Origin: CAIKBL01 sp050247235
Lineage (GTDB): Bacteria; Pseudomonadota; Gammaproteobacteria; Ga0077536
Direction of reading: 5' to 3'
Length of the DNA: 64,000 nt
Assembly: GCA_050247235.1 (NCBI GenBank)
Contig: JBFWUN010000022.1
Location: 1-64,000 of the forward strand
The notes beneath the pieces were generated by a model. That model searched no databases and was not told where the DNA came from. It saw nothing but the letters and a program-made list of their open reading frames with translations. Shown here one piece after another: positions 1 through 8,826 of this stretch (the first letter of the stretch is position 1; every line of letters starts with the position of its first letter). The position numbers and the translations under genes are program-made.

Positions 1-150
1 ATCCGTGCCGAGCAGCGCGGCAAACGCGGCGCTCGCCCATTGCACGCGCCCGTGGCGATCGATGAACGCCACCCCGCCGGGCAAGGTCTCCAGCAGGGCG
101 CGGGCGAATCCGGGGTGCAGGTCGAACATGGGAGACACGGGCTCGGTCAC
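1..150 (-). CDS. PAS-domain sensor protein, N-terminal fragment (cut by window edge)
   Basis: Only the first 50 codons lie in the window; the gene continues past position 1. The peptide contains LLETLPGGVAFIDRHGRVQW followed by a segment ending FAALLGTD, the usual opening of a PAS domain at the start of a sensor kinase or NtrB-like protein. I chose the GTG at 150; an in-frame ATG at 129 is an alternative that removes seven residues. It lies just downstream of an ABC transporter ATPase gene in the same direction, so it may be the last gene of that cluster. Whether it carries a kinase, GGDEF or other output domain cannot be told from the fragment. Confidence 0.6.
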   Translation of the reverse strand, partial: MTEPVSPMFDLHPGFARALLETLPGGVAFIDRHGRVQWASAAFAALLGTD

Positions 151-213
151 GCGGGATGACTCACGGACGACGAAGGATCGGCAAGGCTCACCCGCCTGCT
201 AGCGGCACCGCGT

Positions 214-966
214 TCAGCGGCTTGAACCTGCGATCGTCGCGAGGAACGCGGCTTCGGGATCGGCGCCGGGTGCGCGCGCGGCAAATGCCGCGAACGTGTC
301 ATCGAAGACGATCCGACCCGCGTGCAGGACCACCACGCGCTCGCAGAGTGCGGCCACGTCGTGCAGCGCGTGCGAACTCATCAGGAGCGTGGTGCCGGCC
401 GCGCGGGCCGCGGCGAGCCGTGTCCGGGCTGCACGGTGGGCACTCGGATCGAGCCCGCTCATCGGTTCGTCCAGCACCAGCAGTGCGCGGTCGGCGAGCA
501 GGCACGCGACGAGCGCGAGCTTCTGCGCCATGCCCTTGGAGTAGTCGCGGGCGCGCCGCGCGAGCACCGCGGGATCGAGATCGAGCGCGATACATTCGCG
601 CGTGGCCGCCGCGGCATCGAAGTCCACGCCGTGCTGGTCCAGCAGCAGCGCGATCAGTTCCGCGCCGGTGAGATGCCGCGGCGGGAGGCAGCGTTCCGGC
701 AGGTACGCCACGTCCGCCCGGGCGCCCGGCTCACGCGCCGGACGGCCGCTGATCCGCACCTCGCCTGCGTCCGGCGCGAGCAGATCGAGCGCGATGCGCA
801 GCAACGTGGACTTGCCCGCGCCGTTCAGGCCGACGAGCGCCACTGCCTCGCCACGCCGCAGCACCAGATCGGCGCCGATCAGCGCCGGGCGAATGCCGAA
901 CGACTTGTGCACCCCGCGACACGCCAGCAGCGGCAGGCCGTCGCCCGCGGCGGGCGAACCGTTCAC
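214..966 (-). CDS. ABC transporter ATP-binding protein (ABC-2 exporter type)
   Basis: A 250-residue cytoplasmic nucleotide-binding subunit. Walker A is GLNGAGKST (about residues 47-55), the signature is YSKGM near residue 142, Walker B is LLVLDEP (about 161-167) and the H-loop is SSHAL near 197. The signature has SKGM rather than SGGQ, common in CcmA/NatA-type exporter ATPases. The start is a GTG seven bases after the prepilin gene stop. The likely partner is the membrane protein at 2564-3337, the only ABC-2 permease candidate in this cluster; the prepilin gene and a TPR-like gene lie between them. Substrate is unknown. Confidence 0.85.
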   Translation of the reverse strand: MNGSPAAGDGLPLLACRGVHKSFGIRPALIGADLVLRRGEAVALVGLNGAGKSTLLRIALDLLAPDAGEVRISGRPAREPGARADVAYLPERCLPPRHLTGAELIALLLDQHGVDFDAAAATRECIALDLDPAVLARRARDYSKGMAQKLALVACLLADRALLVLDEPMSGLDPSAHRAARTRLAAARAAGTTLLMSSHALHDVAALCERVVVLHAGRIVFDDTFAAFAARAPGADPEAAFLATIAGSSR

Positions 967-972
967 GGGCGC

Positions 973-1680
973 TCAGTAGAGGTAGACGCCGTTGCAGATT
1001 TCCTCGTTGCCGGCGATGTCCCAGATGGGGGGCGTGACGGAATCGTCCACGCAGGCTGCGGTCGACTGGCCGACCTCGCCGAACGTCGCGCCGGTGGACA
1101 GCGCGTGGCGCAGCACGCCGGACTGCGGCAGTCCGTCGTCGACCTTCAAATCGAGTTCGCGCATCACGTTGACCGGGATGCCGCGGCCGAGCACGAGGTT
1201 CAGCCGGTCGGTCGGCGTGGCTTCCGTGTCGTAGTAATCGTTGGAGCGGAACAGCACGAGGAACCCGTTGAAGGCGTTGCGCGGTGCGAGATCGGTGTCC
1301 GTTGCGGTGGGCGCAGCGTCCCCGCCGACGAACGCGCCCTGGATGAAACCTGCGCGGGACAGCTGTTCCCACAGCGCGAGCGCTTCCGTCCAGTCGGTGG
1401 TGTGCCGATCGAGTCGTCCGTTGCCATTGCCGCCCGTCGTGACCCCGGGAATCGCCTGCGCCGCGTTGGCGGCCGGCCAGTCCCCCGGCACCTGCCGGAA
1501 GCGATCGACGAAGCCGTAGTACGCGGCCTGCACGCCGGAGTTCTGGTCCGCGATGTTGCGGACCCGCGCGCTCGTGATGAGTTCCTGGCCTTTCAGGATG
1601 CCGCCGAGCAGCAGGCCGATGATGACGAGCACAATTGCAATTTCGACCAGGGTGAAACCTTGCTGACGGCGAGTGGACAT
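973..1680 (-). CDS. type IV pilin-like prepilin
   Basis: A 235-residue secreted pseudopilin-type protein. The leader MSTRRQQG is followed by FTLVEIAIVLVIIGLLLGGI: a class III signal with cleavage after Gly, Phe+1, Glu+5 and a hydrophobic helix of about 20 residues. The remainder is a soluble head with two C-terminal cysteines that could form a disulfide. The ATG at 1680 was chosen because it gives the canonical short leader; the longer upstream open frame is an artefact of high GC. The gene lies between ABC exporter genes, away from the main pilus operon. A 10-base inverted repeat ends directly against the start codon (see 1681-1734). It is probably a minor pilin rather than the major subunit, given its size and loose operon. 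Confidence 0.85.
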   Translation of the reverse strand: MSTRRQQGFTLVEIAIVLVIIGLLLGGILKGQELITSARVRNIADQNSGVQAAYYGFVDRFRQVPGDWPAANAAQAIPGVTTGGNGNGRLDRHTTDWTEALALWEQLSRAGFIQGAFVGGDAAPTATDTDLAPRNAFNGFLVLFRSNDYYDTEATPTDRLNLVLGRGIPVNVMRELDLKVDDGLPQSGVLRHALSTGATFGEVGQSTAACVDDSVTPPIWDIAGNEEICNGVYLY

Positions 1681-1734
1681 GCGCGGATCCGGGAATGTGA
1701 AAGGAGTCACTGAAGGCGTGTGCAGGATCCGCGC
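1681..1734 (-). promoter_or_regulatory. inverted repeat abutting prepilin start codon
   Basis: Positions 1681-1690 and 1725-1734 are perfect reverse complements (GCGCGGATCC / GGATCCGCGC) separated by 34 bases. In the mRNA the 3' arm ends exactly at the ATG of the prepilin gene and contains the only GGA available as a ribosome-binding site. A hairpin here would hide the start region. Regulation by this structure is inference. Confidence 0.4.
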
Positions 1735-1832
1735 CAAGGGCCGGCGCGCTGATCCGGCGAGGGTTTTCCCGGCGAGCACGGCTCGGACTGTCGTCGATCG
1801 GTCACTCTGTCGGGAAAATGACAACGCCTCGC

Positions 1833-2567
1833 TCAGCGCGGCGCGCGGGACGCCGCGGCGGCTTCGAGCGCCGCGAGCCGCCCGGTGAGCCACCGCTGTT
1901 CGTGCGGGTCGGTGACCTGGCCGCTCGCGAGCAGGCCGCCCAGCAGCACCTTGGCGGCCTCGATCTCGCCCATGTCCTCCAGCACGAAGATCTCGAGCTG
2001 CCGGGCCCAGGAGGGGATCTCCGGCGCATCCGCCCGTGCGAGCCGCCGCGCGTAGTCCCGCGCCAGCGGCAGGTCGTGGAGCCGGTGCCGCGCCACGAAG
2101 ACCGCGTGTGCCAGCCACGGCCAGCGCCGGGCCGGGTCCGCGGCGAACGCGCGGGCGACGAAATCGAGCATCCGGCGGCTGCGCGCCGCCTCGGGCACCT
2201 CCGCGTACAGCCGGCTCGCCGCGAGCAGCGGGTATTGCGCGGCCGGGTCGAGCGCGAGCGACAGCGCAAGCCAGTCTTCCAGCCGCGCGTAATCGAGCGC
2301 CGCGAACGGCAGCGACACGCCGGCCTGGTCGTCGAACGCCTGCAGCCACAGGCTCACGATCTTCGCGGCGACGGGCAGTTCGCCGAGCGCCGCCACGCGT
2401 GCCACGGACGGCGCCGGCGGGCGCGGCAGCGCGGCGGCGCGGGGGCGCGTCGGCGCGAGCCCCGCACGCCATCCGGCGTGCAGCACCAGCAGCAGCGGCA
2501 GCGCGACGCGCAGGCTCACCGGCACGTCACGCCACGGGCGCTGCGCAACCCGCGCGAACACGTTCAC
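1833..2567 (-). CDS. hypothetical TPR-like membrane-anchored protein
   Basis: A 244-residue protein that I cannot assign to a family. Residues about 17-36 form a single hydrophobic segment, so it is probably anchored with the rest outside or inside the cytoplasm undecided. The rest is alanine-rich and helical, with loosely repeated helix pairs resembling TPR arrays (for example around residues 95-230). The start is a GTG overlapping the permease stop (GTGA), so the two are translationally coupled. Its position among ABC exporter genes suggests an accessory subunit of that exporter. No catalytic motif is visible. Confidence 0.65.
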   Translation of the reverse strand: MNVFARVAQRPWRDVPVSLRVALPLLLVLHAGWRAGLAPTRPRAAALPRPPAPSVARVAALGELPVAAKIVSLWLQAFDDQAGVSLPFAALDYARLEDWLALSLALDPAAQYPLLAASRLYAEVPEAARSRRMLDFVARAFAADPARRWPWLAHAVFVARHRLHDLPLARDYARRLARADAPEIPSWARQLEIFVLEDMGEIEAAKVLLGGLLASGQVTDPHEQRWLTGRLAALEAAAASRAPR

Positions 2568-3337
2568 GCGGCGCGTCGCTCGCAGTCGACCATGCCGATC
2601 ACCACGAGCACCGCCGCGAAGAGCACGGTCTCAATGGCAACGAACGCGAGCTCCGCGGCGTCCGGCGCGGCGCGCAGCAGCCACGCGCTCGGCGCGAAGC
2701 GCGCGAGATCCGGCAAGAGGACATGGAGCCCGCGCAGCACGCTGCCGGCAGCCTCCGCGAACGGCGAGACCCCCGCGAGCAGCGGATCCTCGGCAAGCCA
2801 CACCAGCGCCTGCAGCGAGCGGCACAGCACGTAGAACCCGCCGACCGCGAGGCTCGCGAAGGCGAAATGGCCGAGGCTCACGGCCGCGGTCAGCGCGGCG
2901 GCGCCGACCAGCACGAGCTCCCCCGCGAGTGCACCGGTCCAGGCGGCGGCCGCAGCCGGCGCGCACCACGCGAACAGCGGCAACCCGGCGAGCGCCGCGG
3001 CAAGCGTCGTGGCGAGCGCCCCGCCAGCGAATTTCCCCGCGAGCCAGGTCCGGCGCGCGAGCGGGCGCGACAGCAGGAGGTCGCGCAGGCCGTCATCGAT
3101 CTCGCGCACCACGTTCTGCACGACAACGAGCGCGGTCGTCGCGACCAGCCCGAGCCGCACGGCGGCGGCATAGAACGCGATCCGGAACTCCGCGCTCTCG
3201 GTGATCGCGAGGCTGGCGCCGAACGCGGCGAGCCCCCATGCGAGCGCCACCACGCCGAGCACCGCGCGCGCGAAGTGGCTGCGCACGAACTCGCGCACGG
3301 TGAGCTGCACCAGGCTGTTAAACTGTCGAGCGCGCAC
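2564..3337 (-). CDS. ABC-2 type transporter permease
   Basis: A 257-residue membrane protein with about six hydrophobic segments and an amphipathic N-terminus containing VREFVRSHF, typical of NosY/ABC-2 permeases (first helix near residues 23-42, then a cytoplasmic turn containing VREIDDGLRDLLLSRPL). It pairs with the ATPase at 214-966. The GTG at 3337 was chosen because upstream sequence in the same frame is antisense to the kinase gene; a GTG nine codons further in is possible. The gene is divergent from the kinase gene, with 51 bases between them. Transported substrate unknown. Confidence 0.75.
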   Translation of the reverse strand: MRARQFNSLVQLTVREFVRSHFARAVLGVVALAWGLAAFGASLAITESAEFRIAFYAAAVRLGLVATTALVVVQNVVREIDDGLRDLLLSRPLARRTWLAGKFAGGALATTLAAALAGLPLFAWCAPAAAAAWTGALAGELVLVGAAALTAAVSLGHFAFASLAVGGFYVLCRSLQALVWLAEDPLLAGVSPFAEAAGSVLRGLHVLLPDLARFAPSAWLLRAAPDAAELAFVAIETVLFAAVLVVIGMVDCERRAA

Positions 3338-3388
3338 GCGCCGATTGTACGGCGCGGCCACGAGCCCCGGCACCCTGTGGCGAACCCC

Positions 3389-5068
3389 ATGTTCGACGTT
3401 TCCGTCCTGCTCGACCGGCGCCGCGATCACTGGGTGCTCGCGGGCATGCTGTGGCTGCTGCATGCCGCGCTGCAGGCCGCCCCGGAGAGTCCGTTCGCGC
3501 GCGCACTGATGACGGCCCATCTCGGACTCTTCTTCCTGTGGCAGCCGCTGTGGCAGCGCGAACAGCGCCTGGACCGTGGCGCCGTGGTAATCATCCTCGC
3601 GTTCGTCGCGACGTTCGTCGGCACCCTGAACGGCGGCTGGCTGTTCGCGTGGGTCATCCTGCTGATCGGCATCGTCGCCGGGCGTGCGCGCAGCGTGCGG
3701 CGCGAACGCCTGGCCTACATGCTGGGACTCGCCTGCCTGGTGTCCGAGCTGCTGCTCGGCGTGGTGCCGCTGCTGTTCGCCACGGGCGCGGTGGCGCCCG
3801 CGGTGGCGGAGGCGTTCCGCTTCGGGCTTTACGTCGTGCCCGGCGCGATCGCGCTGATCCCGGCGGCGACCGTCGCCCGCCAGACATTTCCGATCGACTT
3901 CCTGCGCGGGATCATCGTCGCGCTGCTGACCGCGCTGCTCGCGCTCGGCAGCGTGCAGCTCACGCAGACCCGCGCGCTCGACTACGCCACTGCACTGTTC
4001 GTGTCGCTGCTTGCGGTGGCCGCGTTCCTGGTGTTCATCAGCTGGCTCGTGACCCCGACCGCCGGCACCGGGCTTGGCGCGCTGTGGGAGAAATCGGTGC
4101 TCAACATCGGCACGCCGTTCGAGGCCTGGATGGCGAGCCTCGCAGCGCGCGCGGCGGACAGCCCGGGCCCGGACTCGTTCCTGCGCGCCGCGCTCACCGA
4201 GCTCGTCGCGACACCCTGGATCGCGGGTGCCCGGTGGGAGGACGACGAAGGCGCCCATCTCGCAGGGGTCGAGACCCCGCGCGACACGCGCCTCGCGGCG
4301 GGCGACCTCGCGGTCACCTTGTACCTCAACCATGCCCCCGGACCGACCCTGCTGCTGCACTGCCGGCTGCTGATCGACACGCTCAACCATTTCCACGCCG
4401 CGAAGCGACGCGAGCAGGAGCAGGCGCGCCAGGCGCACCTGCAGGCGATCTACGCGACCGGCGCGCGCCTGACCCACGACATCAAGAATCTCCTGCAGTC
4501 ACTGAAACTGCTCGCCACCGCGGCGACCCGCGCGGGGCGTGAAGCGGACTCGCTGGAACTGCTGCAGCGCCAGCTGCCGGTGATCGTCCAGCGCCTGCAG
4601 TCGGCGCTCGACAAGCTCAACCAGCCGACCGCGGAGCCGGGCGCGACGGCGCCCATCGCGGCGTGGTGGGCACAGCTGATCGAGCGCCACGCCGCGCAGG
4701 CCGTCGCGCCAACCGCCCACCTGGACCACCCGGCGCGCGAGGTGCCGACGGATGTGCTGGACAGCATCGTCGAGAACCTGCTCGACAACGTCCGCCAGAA
4801 AGCGGCGGGACAACCGGACGTGACGCTTCACCTCGCGCTCGACGACCGCGCCGGCCGCCTGCGGATCTCGGTCGGTGATACCGGCGCGGCGATTCCCGAG
4901 GCGATCGCCCGCCAGCTGTTCCGGCAGGTGGTCCCGTCACGCGACGGGCTCGGCGTGGGGCTCTACCAGGCCGCGCAGCTCGCGCGCCACGCGGGATTCG
5001 AACTGCGTCTCGCGTCCAACATGCCGGGCGACGTGCGCTTCGAACTCGCGGACATGCGCCCCGCGTGA
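3389..5068 (+). CDS. membrane sensor histidine kinase
   Basis: A 559-residue inner-membrane kinase. Residues about 15-250 hold roughly seven to eight hydrophobic helices. A soluble segment with GAF-like character follows (about 260-345), then a dimerisation helix with the phosphoacceptor in THDIKN (His363). The ATPase domain has an N-box ENLLDN near 467, a G1 box VGDTGAA and a G2 box GLGVGLYQA. The layout resembles PrsK-like kinases. An in-frame GTG at 3377 is an alternative start. The gene converges on the pilus operon with a 7-base gap, and no response regulator is adjacent. The sigma54 regulator at 17711-19147 is a plausible partner, by inference only. Confidence 0.85.
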   Translation: MFDVSVLLDRRRDHWVLAGMLWLLHAALQAAPESPFARALMTAHLGLFFLWQPLWQREQRLDRGAVVIILAFVATFVGTLNGGWLFAWVILLIGIVAGRARSVRRERLAYMLGLACLVSELLLGVVPLLFATGAVAPAVAEAFRFGLYVVPGAIALIPAATVARQTFPIDFLRGIIVALLTALLALGSVQLTQTRALDYATALFVSLLAVAAFLVFISWLVTPTAGTGLGALWEKSVLNIGTPFEAWMASLAARAADSPGPDSFLRAALTELVATPWIAGARWEDDEGAHLAGVETPRDTRLAAGDLAVTLYLNHAPGPTLLLHCRLLIDTLNHFHAAKRREQEQARQAHLQAIYATGARLTHDIKNLLQSLKLLATAATRAGREADSLELLQRQLPVIVQRLQSALDKLNQPTAEPGATAPIAAWWAQLIERHAAQAVAPTAHLDHPAREVPTDVLDSIVENLLDNVRQKAAGQPDVTLHLALDDRAGRLRISVGDTGAAIPEAIARQLFRQVVPSRDGLGVGLYQAAQLARHAGFELRLASNMPGDVRFELADMRPA

Positions 5069-5075
5069 GTCGGCG

Positions 5076-5873
5076 TCACGGCAGGCGCCCGGCGCTGACC
5101 ATGCGGCCGTTCAGGATGCTCGGCGCGAGCCACGCGACGAGATCGTCGTATTCGCACAGCGGCGTCGCCTCGTTCGCGTCATCGCTGCAGCCGGCGGCCT
5201 CGCGCGTGTAACCGCGCGACATGAACACCGCGTCGCCGTCAGCGTTCGCGCGCTCGTCGTCGCCGCCCGGCGCGGGCAGCAGTACGCCGGTCGCGCTGCG
5301 CGCGCCGAAGCCATTGCGGCCGTGCGAGATCACCACCGCCGGCAGCGCCGTCGCGTAGGTCGCGAGCAGGAACTTGCTCTCGGTACCGGCCGTGGCCGGA
5401 TTGTCGCCGCGACCCTGTACGGTCAGGTTGCCGGTGCTGCAGAGATCGAAGTGCCCGGGCGCGCCGTTGCCGTTGCACAGGCCGTCGCTCTCCGGCTGCG
5501 TGTACGCCGGGTTCGCTACCGCGTACGTGAACAGGTTGCCCCAGGCATCGGCCGGCGCGACCCCGAGATCGCTCCACGGCAGCAGGCCCACGGTGACCGT
5601 GCACACCGCGGTCGCGGGATTGCCGGGGTCGAACACCGGATCGGCGCGGCCGTCGCCGTCGGCGTCCGGACAGGGCAGGCGCCGCGCAGTGATCGCGAAG
5701 CCGCCGAGTGCCTCGACGATGCGGTCGAGCGCCTCCTGGGTCTGCCGGCGATCGCGCGCTTCGAGCTGCGTCTCGAGCGGACCGAACAGCCCCGCGATCA
5801 GCAGCCCGAGGATGAACAGCACCACCGTGATCTCGAGCAGGGTGAATCCGCGGTCACGCGGTCGGTGCATCAT
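5076..5873 (-). CDS. pseudopilin-like prepilin with Ca-binding-type loop
   Basis: A 265-residue secreted protein. Leader MMHRPRDRG precedes FTLLEITVVLFILGLLIAG: cleavage after Gly, Phe+1 and Glu+5. A loop DADGDGRAD (near residue 75) fits the DxDxDGxxD calcium-binding pattern. Several cysteines suggest disulfides. The head contains RLPCPD, then LPWSDLG and YAVANP, which recur in the upstream gene product. The ATG at 5873 follows a GGAG 10 bases upstream and the stop of the preceding gene. It is the last gene of the msh-like operon. Role: minor pilin or tip component, by inference. Confidence 0.85.
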   Translation of the reverse strand: MMHRPRDRGFTLLEITVVLFILGLLIAGLFGPLETQLEARDRRQTQEALDRIVEALGGFAITARRLPCPDADGDGRADPVFDPGNPATAVCTVTVGLLPWSDLGVAPADAWGNLFTYAVANPAYTQPESDGLCNGNGAPGHFDLCSTGNLTVQGRGDNPATAGTESKFLLATYATALPAVVISHGRNGFGARSATGVLLPAPGGDDERANADGDAVFMSRGYTREAAGCSDDANEATPLCEYDDLVAWLAPSILNGRMVSAGRLP

Positions 5874-5877
5874 GGGA

Positions 5878-7746
5878 TCACTCCAGGGGATCCAGCGCAC
5901 GCACCCGGTCGTCGAACGCGGCGCCCTGATCGCGCTGCTCGAAGACGTCGTCGTCCACGGCGTTGGCGTCTTCGTAATAGTCAGCGGGCGTAGTGCCCGG
6001 GCGCGTCTGCGGCACGGCGCCGCCGAGCGCGCGCCCGGCGCCGAGCACCAGTGCGCGGGTTGCCACCGGCTGCGCGGGCGCGGTGCCGCGCGCGGTGTTT
6101 ACGGTCAGGCAGCCGAGGGCATGCGTCGCGCAGTCGCCGCCGGTGTCACCGGGGGCGTAAGCCTGCGCATAGGCGACGAACACGCGGTGGTGCCATTCGT
6201 TCGCGCGCAGCCAGCGCGGCAGCTCGCCGGGCGAGCGGCGCGTCGCGGGGAGCGTGTCCGGGGTCGGGTCGACGGCCGGATCCGTCGGGTCACGCACGCC
6301 GTCGTCATCCACTTCGAGATCGAACGGCACCTCGGCGAGTTCGAACGCGTCCACGAGATCGCCGCCGGCGAGCACGAGGCGCGAGCTGCCGAGCGCGAGC
6401 AACGTGCCGTCAGGCTCGATCCGCGTGTCGCTGAGTTCGAGTTCGAGGCGCTCGGCGACCGGCAGGGTCTCGGCATTGCGCGCGAAACGCTGACGGCGCG
6501 GCGTGGTCGCGTCCGGCGCGTCGATCCGGTACGGCCAGCCCGTCAGCACCGCGGTGTAGGTGCGCCGCAGCCGCGGCGAGGTGCCCACTTCGCGCACCGC
6601 GTGGCAGCCCATGTGACCGCCCGACGTGACCTTGCACAGGCCGGCCGCCCATTCGCCGCCTGGCACGCCGCTCACGTCCCCCGCCAGCGACAGCACGGCC
6701 GGCAGCGCGGTGCCCGACGTGCAGGCGGGATCCGCGCTCGCGCGGACGCAGGCTTCGAGCGGCGGCTGCGCGCCCGTCGTGGTCACGCTCCCGGCCGTGC
6801 CCGACGCCCAGCGCAGCACGAACGGCGCGGCGAACGCGAACGCGCTGCCGGCGATGTCCGCCGGGTCGCCATCCGGCGTCAGCGGATCGCCGTCCGGCCC
6901 CGGATCGGATTGCCTGAGCGGCAGCAGGCCGCGCCGGCGGCCGACTTCGCCGCGGAATGTCGCGGTCGCAGGCGGCGCGAACGGCGCCAGCCAGGGATAC
7001 GCGCCGTGCGCGGCGTGGTACCGGCGGAGCGCGTCGGCGACCTCCGCGAGCACCCGCGCTTCGACCGCCCCCATCAGTTCCCGGCGCGTGATCGCGCGTA
7101 CCGTGTCGTTCGCGGTCGCGCTGCGCTCGGCGGTGAAGCAACCATCGCCGCGGGTCGCGTTGTCGCCTTCCAGGTAGGCCGCCGGATCGAACACGGCAGG
7201 TCCGCGTGCCTGCGTGCCGAGCCCGGCGCCCGGCGCGATGATCAGCGCGACCACGTCATCGCTGCCCGTGCACGGTGCGACATCGAGCGTGCCCGCGGTG
7301 TCCGTGTTCAGCACGCCTGCCAGGTGCGACCGGTACGGATCCGCCACGGCGTACCATGGCGGGGCGCCGCTCGCGTCCGTCAGCGCCGGCAGGTCGAGCG
7401 TGTGCCACGGCAGGCGGCCGGTCTCGGTGCCGGAAGACAGCGCGCACGGCGAATCGGCGGCGCCGAGCGGTTCCCCGGGATCGACCCGGAGGTCCGGGCA
7501 CGGCAGGCGGCCGGGGCCGGTGTCGAGCGGCACCCCGGGGTTGTCGGGATAGCGCACCGCGTAGCCGAGCAGCGCATCGCGCGCGGCCTGGAGCGTGCGG
7601 CCGGTGGCGGCCGCGTCGGGGCCGCGCGCCGCGTTCAGCGCGCGCAGCAGGAAATACGCGCCGACACTCGTCAGCACCAGCAGCACCAGCAGGGTCGCGA
7701 GGCCGCGCTGGGGTCGCGCCGCGGGGATCTCAGTCGCGCGCGCCAT
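5878..7746 (-). CDS. large PilX/MshQ-position pilus-associated protein
   Basis: A 622-residue protein with a prepilin-like N-terminus: about 15 residues ending QRG, then LATLLVLLVLTSVGAYFLLR. The Gly cleavage position is kept, but Phe+1 is Leu and Glu+5 is missing, as in PilX-like minor pilins. The large exported part carries RLPCPD, LPWHTLD and YAVADP motifs shared with the downstream pseudopilin, and many Asp/Gly-rich loops. Whether it is cleaved by prepilin peptidase is uncertain. The start ATG at 7746 was chosen for the short leader; it overlaps the mshK-like gene by 17 bases. Probably a minor, surface-exposed pilus component. Confidence 0.75.
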   Translation of the reverse strand: MARATEIPAARPQRGLATLLVLLVLTSVGAYFLLRALNAARGPDAAATGRTLQAARDALLGYAVRYPDNPGVPLDTGPGRLPCPDLRVDPGEPLGAADSPCALSSGTETGRLPWHTLDLPALTDASGAPPWYAVADPYRSHLAGVLNTDTAGTLDVAPCTGSDDVVALIIAPGAGLGTQARGPAVFDPAAYLEGDNATRGDGCFTAERSATANDTVRAITRRELMGAVEARVLAEVADALRRYHAAHGAYPWLAPFAPPATATFRGEVGRRRGLLPLRQSDPGPDGDPLTPDGDPADIAGSAFAFAAPFVLRWASGTAGSVTTTGAQPPLEACVRASADPACTSGTALPAVLSLAGDVSGVPGGEWAAGLCKVTSGGHMGCHAVREVGTSPRLRRTYTAVLTGWPYRIDAPDATTPRRQRFARNAETLPVAERLELELSDTRIEPDGTLLALGSSRLVLAGGDLVDAFELAEVPFDLEVDDDGVRDPTDPAVDPTPDTLPATRRSPGELPRWLRANEWHHRVFVAYAQAYAPGDTGGDCATHALGCLTVNTARGTAPAQPVATRALVLGAGRALGGAVPQTRPGTTPADYYEDANAVDDDVFEQRDQGAAFDDRVRALDPLE

Positions 7747-8203
7747 CGGCGACCGGGGGCGCAGGATCGCGGGTGTCGTGCAAGGTGTCGCTCGCCGGAT
7801 CGTAGGTCTGTCCCGCGCGCACCCGTCGCGGCGCGGACCCGTCGCGTGCGATCTCGAGACCGCTTCCGACCACCCGCGCATCCCCGTCCACGAACCCGGG
7901 AAGCGCGAGATGCCGCGCATCCCGGGGTTCGCCGTTGACCCACACGGTGGCCGGACCGTGTGAGCGGGTGACGATGCCGTTCAACGTGACGGGCGGCGGC
8001 GGTGCGCTCACCGGCACCGGGTCGGTCGTCGCCGGCAACGCTGCCGGTTCGTCATGCCCGGCCGGTACGGGCGCGGTGACGGCGGCCCGCGCGGCGTCGA
8101 GCGCCGTGCGGGCTTCCCGATCGAAGAACAGCCGGCCGAGATCGTCCGCGTGCACCGCGCACGCCCAGGCCGCCAGGATCCCGAGAGCCGCGCCGTGTCG
8201 CAT
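7730..8203 (-). CDS. mshK: MshK-like periplasmic pilus biogenesis protein
   Basis: A 157-residue protein with a Sec signal (MRHGAALGILAAWACAVHAD, probable cleavage near residue 18). A proline-rich linker precedes a domain with VTLNGIVTRSHGPATVWVNG, the pattern of MshK and PilP-like proteins that contact the secretin. The start ATG overlaps the stop of the upstream gene (TGATG), and it overlaps the next gene too. The assignment rests mainly on position after mshJ-like and on this domain; sequence identity is low in this family. Confidence 0.65.
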   Translation of the reverse strand: MRHGAALGILAAWACAVHADDLGRLFFDREARTALDAARAAVTAPVPAGHDEPAALPATTDPVPVSAPPPPVTLNGIVTRSHGPATVWVNGEPRDARHLALPGFVDGDARVVGSGLEIARDGSAPRRVRAGQTYDPASDTLHDTRDPAPPVADGARD

Positions 8204-8826
8204 CAGTCGACTCCCGTGCCCGCGGGCGGCGCCAGGGTGAACCACCGCAGCACGCACTCGGTCTGCAGCGCGGCGGTCGGGCCACCGGCCGTATCCGCGG
8301 GCCGGCTGTCGGCGCGCCGCAGCTCGCAGCGCTCCACGCTGAACAGGCCTTCGCCGCGCGCCTCGAGGTGCGCGAACAGGCGCGCCAGATCGCCCTCGTG
8401 CAGCAGCGCCGCGCTGATTTGCATCTCGCTGACACGGAGATCGAACGGGGCGCTCGCGAGCGGCACCTCCGGCGTGTAGGCCTGCTGCGCGTCGATCCGG
8501 TAGTCGAGCGCCGGGAGTCCCAGCGACCCGCTCGCCGTACGCACCGCCTCCACCCAGCTGAGCCGCCGCTCCGGGCCGATCACGCCACGTGCGTGCAGTG
8601 CGCGGAACGCCGGGTACTGCGCTTCGATGATCCGTTCCTCGTCATCGACGGCGAGGTACTGGCGGCTGGCGGCCCGGAACTGCGCGAAGTTCGCGGTGTA
8701 CTCCGCGTGCATGCCGCGCCAGAACCAGTCGCTGCTCCACAGGAGCAGGCCCGCGATCACCACGCTGACGGCGAACACGCCGAGCGCACCGCGCAGCACC
8801 CCCCACTCAGCCCTGGCGCGCGGCAT
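8203..8826 (-). CDS. mshJ: MshJ/PilO-like inner membrane assembly protein
   Basis: A 207-residue bitopic protein: one transmembrane helix near residues 17-33, then a periplasmic part with a helical segment and a ferredoxin-like C-terminal domain, as in PilO/GspM relatives. The ATG at 8826 has a run of G residues as ribosome-binding site and overlaps the mshI-like gene by 20 bases. It probably forms the inner-membrane alignment complex with the mshI-like product. Assignment is by topology and gene order. Confidence 0.65.
   Translation of the reverse strand: MPRARAEWGVLRGALGVFAVSVVIAGLLLWSSDWFWRGMHAEYTANFAQFRAASRQYLAVDDEERIIEAQYPAFRALHARGVIGPERRLSWVEAVRTASGSLGLPALDYRIDAQQAYTPEVPLASAPFDLRVSEMQISAALLHEGDLARLFAHLEARGEGLFSVERCELRRADSRPADTAGGPTAALQTECVLRWFTLAPPAGTGVD

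Noticed and set aside
3338..4477. N-terminal extension of the permease frame
   Set aside because: It is antisense to the histidine kinase gene and has no membrane or domain features; the true start is near 3337.
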